From Xenoacremonium recifei (taxonomy: Eukaryota; Ascomycota; Sordariomycetes; Hypocreales; Nectriaceae): a stretch of DNA of 64,000 nt. The notes beneath the pieces were generated by a model. It saw nothing but the letters and a program-made list of their open reading frames with translations, ran no database searches and was not told where the DNA came from. Both the position numbers and the translations under genes were made by a program. The stretch lies in the NCBI GenBank assembly GCA_012184525.1, contig WOFQ01000012.1, positions 558,001-622,000 of the forward strand. Direction: 5' to 3'. Positions within the stretch are counted from its first letter, which is position 1; each line of letters begins with the position of its first letter. This document shows, in pieces, positions 58,927-64,000 of this stretch.

Positions 58927-59697
58927 ATGGCCGAGAAACTCGTGGTGGTGGCTCGAATGACCACCCTTGACTCTGATGTTCGGGACAAGGTGAGCTGCTT
59001 GTAAGTAACACTCGGGAGCGCAATTGACTTTGGCTGGCAGTTTATCCAGAAGCTGCAGGCCGTTTCAGAGACTGCTCTCGCAACAGAACCCGGGACCCTG
59101 AAGTACTGTATTTTGGTTCCGCGAGAGGACGATGGCAAGTCGCTCTATATGATAGAAGAGTAAGTTTGTCTGTCAATCATGATGAACCCGTTTATTGACA
59201 GTCCGACTTCTAGATATGCCGACCAAGCGGCGTTCGATACGCATATGGCGACCGACGGCGTCAAGGCACTAATCCAATGGATCTCGGAGGGCTCAGTAAA
59301 TGATCCCGCTGGTCCTTCCAGCCTCGATACCTTCAACTATGTCGACGATTTCTATTTCTCACGAGAATCCATAACCTCGCATTCGGACCCCCATTGCCTC
59401 TTCGCTGAGCTAGATTACATACCTGGTGGCATTGAGACCTCCCTACCATACTGGAAGGCGGTCGTCGAGACGGGCCGCGAGAGCGAGCCTGGGACGATGG
59501 TATACGGAATCATGAAGGATCTTAAGAAGGAATTAAGACTGTGCACGATTGAGGCATACGAGAGCCCAGAATATCTCATGGAAGTGCACGTTCCCAGCAA
59601 GGCGATACAAGCAAGCATCGCAAACACCAAACATTTGAGGACAGGCCTTAAACATCATGTCTTGAAGAAGAAGGGAGGTTTCCTCTATAGAAAGTAG
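58927..59697 (+). CDS. ABM-fold protein (antibiotic biosynthesis monooxygenase-like, tandem domains)
   Basis: Exons 58927-58989, 59041-59159 and 59214-59697 (introns 51 and 54 nt) give 221 aa. The first half (LVVVARMTTLDSDVRDKFIQ, PGTLKYCILVPREDD, YADQAAFDTHMA) and the second half (LFAELDYIPGGIET, YWKAVVETGRESEPGTMVYG, AYESPEYLMEVH) each have the strand-helix pattern of a dimeric alpha-beta barrel ABM domain. Such proteins can be cofactor-free oxygenases, but many have no known activity. There is no peroxisomal signal. It lies between ligase 2 and AtuA-3 on the same strand; its role is unknown. Confidence 0.75.
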
Positions 59698-60380
59698 GCA
59701 AGCATAGAACAGACAATCAACAAGCCAGATAGATTCTACCCTCAATTACAGATCGTGATGCAGGCTGAAACCGACTTGCATCAACAGTAGAAGTCGTGAT
59801 TTCTAATCTTACTGCAGCGTCAACTGAATCATCGCCAACCTGAATCAGTTTATTCCCGAGGCTCCGGAGCTTCGGCACGTTTGCATGACATTGCAGGAGC
59901 CGGCCTCAGCCTCTAACTCTTGGCCAAAACACGGTCCATTCTGCAGCCGATCTCTTACACCCTCTCCCATTTTGCCCTTCTCACAGGACACACAAAGAGG
60001 GGCAGCGGACTTATCGCCCGCGTTCTGGATGGCGGGGTAACGGGTGCTGAATCATTAGTGCCTCCCTCGCTGCGTGGCGACAGCATGTGAGCAGCAGTTC
60101 TGGACCGTACGGGCTACAGTTACTTGGTAAGCCTAATTAGTGCTGAGGGGCAGAAGTCTTGGGGGAGATTGAGCTGTGATTAACGGGAAGCTGAAGGGTG
60201 CGCCATCGCCTAGGTCCGGCGTGAGCGTGCTGATGGGTGAAGAGTTCCGAGGGAATATATAGCCAGAGCTGGCTCGCAACTTGAGCGGGAGATAATTGAA
60301 CAAGTCCTTTCTTTCCTGTCTTTCAACTAGCCTTGGTATTTCTTTCTCAACTTTGTATACCCTTGGATAGTTGAATCATC
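59698..60380 (+). promoter_or_regulatory. Promoter region of AtuA-family gene 3
   Basis: 683 bp. It contains the exact cluster element at 60046-60058, two partial copies of its core, CTGAATCAT (59824-59832) and CTGAATCA (59840-59847), a TATATAG box at 60256-60262 about 120 bp before the ATG, and a CT-rich leader. Confidence 0.55.
60046..60058 (+). promoter_or_regulatory. Cluster element GCTGAATCATTAG (exact)
   Basis: An exact 13-bp copy on the plus strand, 323 bp before the AtuA-3 start codon and about 200 bp upstream of its TATA-like box. Confidence 0.55.
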
Positions 60381-62536
60381 ATGGCGCCCTCTGCTATCAG
60401 CACTGAAGAGACCAATGGCTCGTCCACCGGCCACCTGCAACTGGGCGTTCCGTCCAACCGCCCAATCCGTGTTGCGGGATGCTCAGGAGGTAAGAACAGA
60501 AGCAAGAAAATGAGGATTACCAAAATCTGACCCAGCTTTTAGGTGTCTACGACCGGAAACGAGCCATTGCCGATATGGCCCGGTTCGAGGATGTCGATGT
60601 CATCACGTAAGAAATTGAGAAAAGAGAATATTCCGAAATGCACAACATGCTGACGATATAATACAGCGGTGACTGGATGAGTGAATGCAACATGACTCTG
60701 CGAGGGTCCGACAAGCGAGACCGACTGGCCAACCGAGACATGGCCACCGGTTCGACCGTAGTAGCCAAGGGATACGAGCCCTACTTCCTCGAAGAGGTTG
60801 AGCCCGCCCTGGAGTGGCTCGCCAAGAAGGGCACAAAGCTGGCTGTTAATGCTGGTGCCTCAGATGTTCACGGTTTGGCCGCGGACATGAAGACGATGAT
60901 TGCAAAACACGGTCTTGATCTCAAGATTGGTGTTGTCGATGGTGACGACGTGACTGACGCCGTTTTGGACCTCTACAAGAAGGGTATGCTCAATAATGCT
61001 TCGAATTGTGTTTCGACTTACTAACAATACCGTAGGCGAGCCCTTCCTGAACCTCCCCGCCAACAAGAACATCCACGATTGGGGTTTCGAGCCCGTCTGT
61101 GCCCAGTGCTACCTTGGCGGCACTGGTATTGCCGAGTGCTTCCGCGGTGGCGCTGATATCGTCCTCTGCGGTCGCGTTGCTGATGCTTCTGTCACTGTCG
61201 GTGCCGCCATGTGGTGGTGGGGATGGAACCGCGAGGACAACATCCAGGAGTTGGGCAGCACTTTGATGGTTGGACACATCATTGAGTGCTCAACATATGC
61301 CACTGGTGGTTACTACTCCGGCTTCAAGGACCTTGGCGTGAACGACCTCGATATGGGCTACCCCATTGCCTCTATCGAGGCCAACGGTGAGGCCGTCATC
61401 AGCATGGAGAAGGGCCGAGATGGCCTCGTCAATGTGGCCACTATTGCCAGCCAGCTGCTTTACGAGATTCAGGGCCCTCTCTACTACAACTCTGACGTGA
61501 CTGCTTCAATTGAGGACGTCAAGCTTGAGCAGGTTGGCAAGAATGCTGTCCGCATGTCTGGTGTCAAGGGTCTTCCTGCCCCTCCCACCACTAAGGGTAA
61601 GCCGTGAATTATGCCGTTGTCTCATGACTTATACTAACGAACTTCACAGTCGGTATCACTGCTAAGGGTGGCTGGCAAGCCGAGTTCCACTTCTACCTTA
61701 CTGGTCTCGACATCAAGGAGAAAGCTGCCATGATCGAGCGCCAGACCAAGGCCCGCATGGGCAAGTACCTTGAGAAGTTCTCGTGCCTCAAGTTCATGAT
61801 CGCTGGTGACGTCCCTGAGAACGCCGACTCGCAGGAGTTGGCCACTGTCGACCTCCGAATCTTCGCTCAGACCCGCGACCCTGAGCTCCTCGCTGGCAGC
61901 AGCTTTGTCGACTCTGACCGAGGCTCGTTCGCTCGCTTCTGTATCGAGAACCTGCTCCAGTCGTACCCTGGTGGTACTATGGCCCCTGATATGCGAACTG
62001 CTGTCGGCCGTCCTTTCTTCGAGTACTGGGTTGCTCTGATGCCCCAGACCTTCGTCGAGGAGACTGCTCACCTCCCCGATGGTACTGTCAAGAGAATCCC
62101 TGCCCCTGGCAAGACCCAGGAATACCCCCGCGAGCAGCCCACAGCCGCCGTTACTGCCAACCCTGTAGATCTCTCTCAGTACGGTCCTACCACGCGCGGT
62201 CCTCTCGGCTGGGTCGTGATGGGCCGCAGCGGCGACAAGAGCTCCAACTGCAACCTCGGTCTCTTCGTCCGCCACGACGACGAGTATGACTGGTTCCGAA
62301 CTGTTATGTCTGAGGCCAAGATCCGTGAGTTGCTTGGCAAGGACGACGTTGGCCGCCAGATCGACCGATTCGAGCTGCCTAACATCCGTGGTGTGCACTT
62401 CCTGCTGAAGGACCATCTTGACCGAGGATTCAACTCAACATCAAGCTTCGACAGCTTGGGTAAGAACTTGTGCGAGTATATTAGGAGCCGACATATCGAT
62501 ATCCCCAACATTTTCCTCGAGCGTGGCAAGATTTAA
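60381..62536 (+). CDS. AtuA-family protein 3
   Basis: Five exons, 60381-60489, 60543-60606, 60667-60983, 61036-61596 and 61650-62536 (introns 52-60 nt), give 645 aa. The AtuA domain shows IRVAGCSGGVYDRK, TKLAVNAGASDVHGL, VVDGDDVTDAVLDL, GADIVLCGRVADASVTVGAA and GHIIECSTYATGGYYSGFKD. The companion C-terminal domain shows WVVMGRSGDKSSNCNLGLFV and RFELPNIRGVHFLLKDHLDR. Codon use is strongly biased to C/G-ending codons and the promoter has a clear TATA box, which together suggest high expression. It ends in GKI, not a PTS1, so it may be cytosolic. The four introns are at positions not shared with copy 1, and copy 2 has none. Confidence 0.92.
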
Positions 62537-62733
62537 ATTATTTAGAAGCATAAGTGCAAAGTTAAAGTAAAGCAATCCAAATTGATCAATTGATATCAAA
62601 AATAATTCATTTCCTCATCATGGGCCTTCGTGAATTCCTGATGTGATGCAGTTCGAGGCTGCAAATCTTCAAAGCAAAGTTGGACTACTTGTCCCCTATC
62701 TTATTAAACCCTACAACGAAAAGCCAGCTTCGT

Positions 62734-64000
62734 TCATCGAGGGATCCATAGACCACCAGTTCCATATACTTGATCTCTCATTGTTTCGGATTCGGACCTC
62801 ACACCTGCCAGATGTAGCGGAATTCTGTCAACACGAGATTGCACACTGCTTGTCGCTTGGCTTAGTCGATCGTTAAAGCTCCTCTCTGACTTGAGGGTCT
62901 TCATTCTTGTCACTGCCTCTTGCGGTTCCCAGTTCTCTCGGCTCAATGTAGCAAGCGTGGTGACCACATCCTGCTCGTGCTGCTCTAATAAGACATCGTT
63001 GGTGACATTCGGCAGAGACGGGTGAAGATAGCCCATCAGCATGACTTTGATCCTCGCGTCGACAAATGAGATGCCCTCGAAGTCGTTGATGATGTGTACA
63101 GTTACTTTGTTCTTTGGGACGATTCCGGGAGGGGCATTCCGGAGGGGAGCAATGGTGGCAATGGCCTCATACCACTCATCAGCCACTTCCTCCAGGCCTT
63201 GTTTTGACAAGATGCGTGCCCAAGCGACGAAAACACCCCCCATCCGCATTTTCACCTGATCAGGTACCTCGCTCAGATTGGCAGTCGGCAAACCGAGGTC
63301 TTTACTTGAAATCCCTGTGCCCTGCACTACCTTGCCGTCGAATTTGACAGGAAACGGGGCCTCGGGACCGGAATCAGGACCAACGACAGCTAAAGGGCCC
63401 TGAAGGACATTGCCATCGACTAAGGCATCATATCTGCCGGCCTTTCCGTTTCTCCAGCTCTCATTTACCGCATTCCCGACACCAGAATGATGGTATGCGG
63501 CGTGGGCAACTTTTTTAACAGCCGCATTCGGGACAAACTTCTTGGCTCGGCTTTGAACCACCGCACCAGCGATACCAGTGTATTTGCTCGCCAGCTGCTG
63601 TCCGATTGTGCTTGCAACCTTGACGCCCATTTCCAAGGGCATTGTACTGAGACTTGAGCCTCGGACAACACTCGAATCAGTTGAAGTACTTGCAATCCTT
63701 AGCACCGGGCTTCCACAGAGGACTTTCTTGCCATCGTCTCCGGAGCAGAGGACGAGACGAAAATACCCATCAGCGGCCGCCGCCGGTATACGAATGATGT
63801 GTGTCTCTCGAGGGACGTGTTGCTTCTGCCTGCCTGATGCTTTCTTACGGAAACGCTTGAGATCGCGTTGGATTCCACGCTCCTCATTGTCCGAAAGATG
63901 CTCTGGATCAGCCTTAGACGCCGGCGTGACGTCGATCCAGTTTGCCGTAGTTCCAACGAGAGCTTTTAGGCTCATGCCCATGTTTCCAGAGAAACCTTTC
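62734..64000 (-). CDS. Protein with riboflavin-kinase-like domain, 5' end at or beyond the window edge
   Basis: The frame is open to the right edge; the first visible ATG (63981) would give 415 aa, but a start beyond the window is possible. The N-terminal ~220 residues are basic, then a moderately hydrophobic helical region (KVASTIGQQLASKYTGIAGA). The C-terminal part resembles riboflavin kinase: VVQGTGISSKDLGLPTANL matches the nucleotide/Mg loop ending PTAN, GGVFVAWARI follows, and NKVTVHIINDFEGISF aligns with the conserved strand that usually reads xVEVHIIHDF. In this alignment the catalytic Glu is replaced by Thr, so flavokinase activity is doubtful. It is a non-canonical RFK-fold protein; the function is unknown. 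It is convergent with AtuA-3. Confidence 0.7.
   Translation of the reverse strand, partial: KGFSGNMGMSLKALVGTTANWIDVTPASKADPEHLSDNEERGIQRDLKRFRKKASGRQKQHVPRETHIIRIPAAAADGYFRLVLCSGDDGKKVLCGSPVLRIASTSTDSSVVRGSSLSTMPLEMGVKVASTIGQQLASKYTGIAGAVVQSRAKKFVPNAAVKKVAHAAYHHSGVGNAVNESWRNGKAGRYDALVDGNVLQGPLAVVGPDSGPEAPFPVKFDGKVVQGTGISSKDLGLPTANLSEVPDQVKMRMGGVFVAWARILSKQGLEEVADEWYEAIATIAPLRNAPPGIVPKNKVTVHIINDFEGISFVDARIKVMLMGYLHPSLPNVTNDVLLEQHEQDVVTTLATLSRENWEPQEAVTRMKTLKSERSFNDRLSQATSSVQSRVDRIPLHLAGVRSESETMRDQVYGTGGLWIPR

Noticed and set aside
61634..62416. 260-codon minus-strand frame
   Set aside because: Antisense of AtuA-3 in a gene with strong third-position bias; no family features.
1..64000. tRNA, rRNA, CRISPR arrays, PKS/NRPS/terpene synthase genes, intact transposons
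   Set aside because: No cloverleaf-like boxes, spaced direct repeats, megasynthase motifs or transposase signatures were recognised on reading both strands; absence by eye is not proof.

Overview
The window reads as nuclear DNA of a filamentous ascomycete, most likely a Sordariomycete of the Fusarium/Hypocreales kind (an inference from gene content and structure). Genes carry 0-4 short introns, mostly 47-105 nt, with GTRNGT-type donors, CTRAC-like branch sites and YAG acceptors. Families include Zn2Cys6 regulators, TRI12-type MFS pumps, an RTA1-like protein, a fungal-type fused ADE2 and a bZIP-DUF3425 regulator. All exon joins given here were derived by eye from splice signals, reading phase and protein-family continuity; no alignment could be run.

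Left part (1-11.4 kb). The 3' half of a PhzF-like gene and a DAL5-type MFS gene lacking its first exon abut head to head at about 720, like a rearrangement scar. An RTA1-like membrane protein and two Zn2Cys6 regulators follow. Next is a small aromatic-acid module: a fumarylacetoacetate-hydrolase-fold enzyme and a gentisate 1,2-dioxygenase, divergently transcribed, which fits gentisate breakdown to central metabolites.

Middle (11.4-34.6 kb). About 13 kb shows no recognisable gene. It ends in a pyrimidine-rich leader with a small upstream ORF before a PP1-targeting subunit with a CBM21 domain (glycogen control). ADE2 (purine synthesis) follows, then two tandem paralogs of a family I do not recognise.

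Right part (34.6-62.5 kb). This is a coherent catabolic-looking cluster: two MFS transporters, two acyl/aryl-CoA ligases, a carboxymuconolactone-decarboxylase-family protein, a bZIP-DUF3425 regulator, an SDR, two enoyl-CoA hydratases, a MaoC-type hydratase, an ABM-fold protein and three AtuA-family (DUF1446) proteins. Five enzymes end in peroxisomal PTS1-type tripeptides (SKL, SRL, SHL, SKL, TKL). Six intergenic regions upstream of nine of these genes contain a shared near-palindromic element, GCTGAATCATTAG or a close variant, 255-571 bp from the start codons. I did not see it elsewhere in the window. This is the best candidate for an undescribed system: a peroxisomal CoA-ester pathway built around AtuA proteins and probably controlled by the resident bZIP factor. 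Its substrate cannot be read from sequence. The window ends in a riboflavin-kinase-like gene that runs to or past the right edge.
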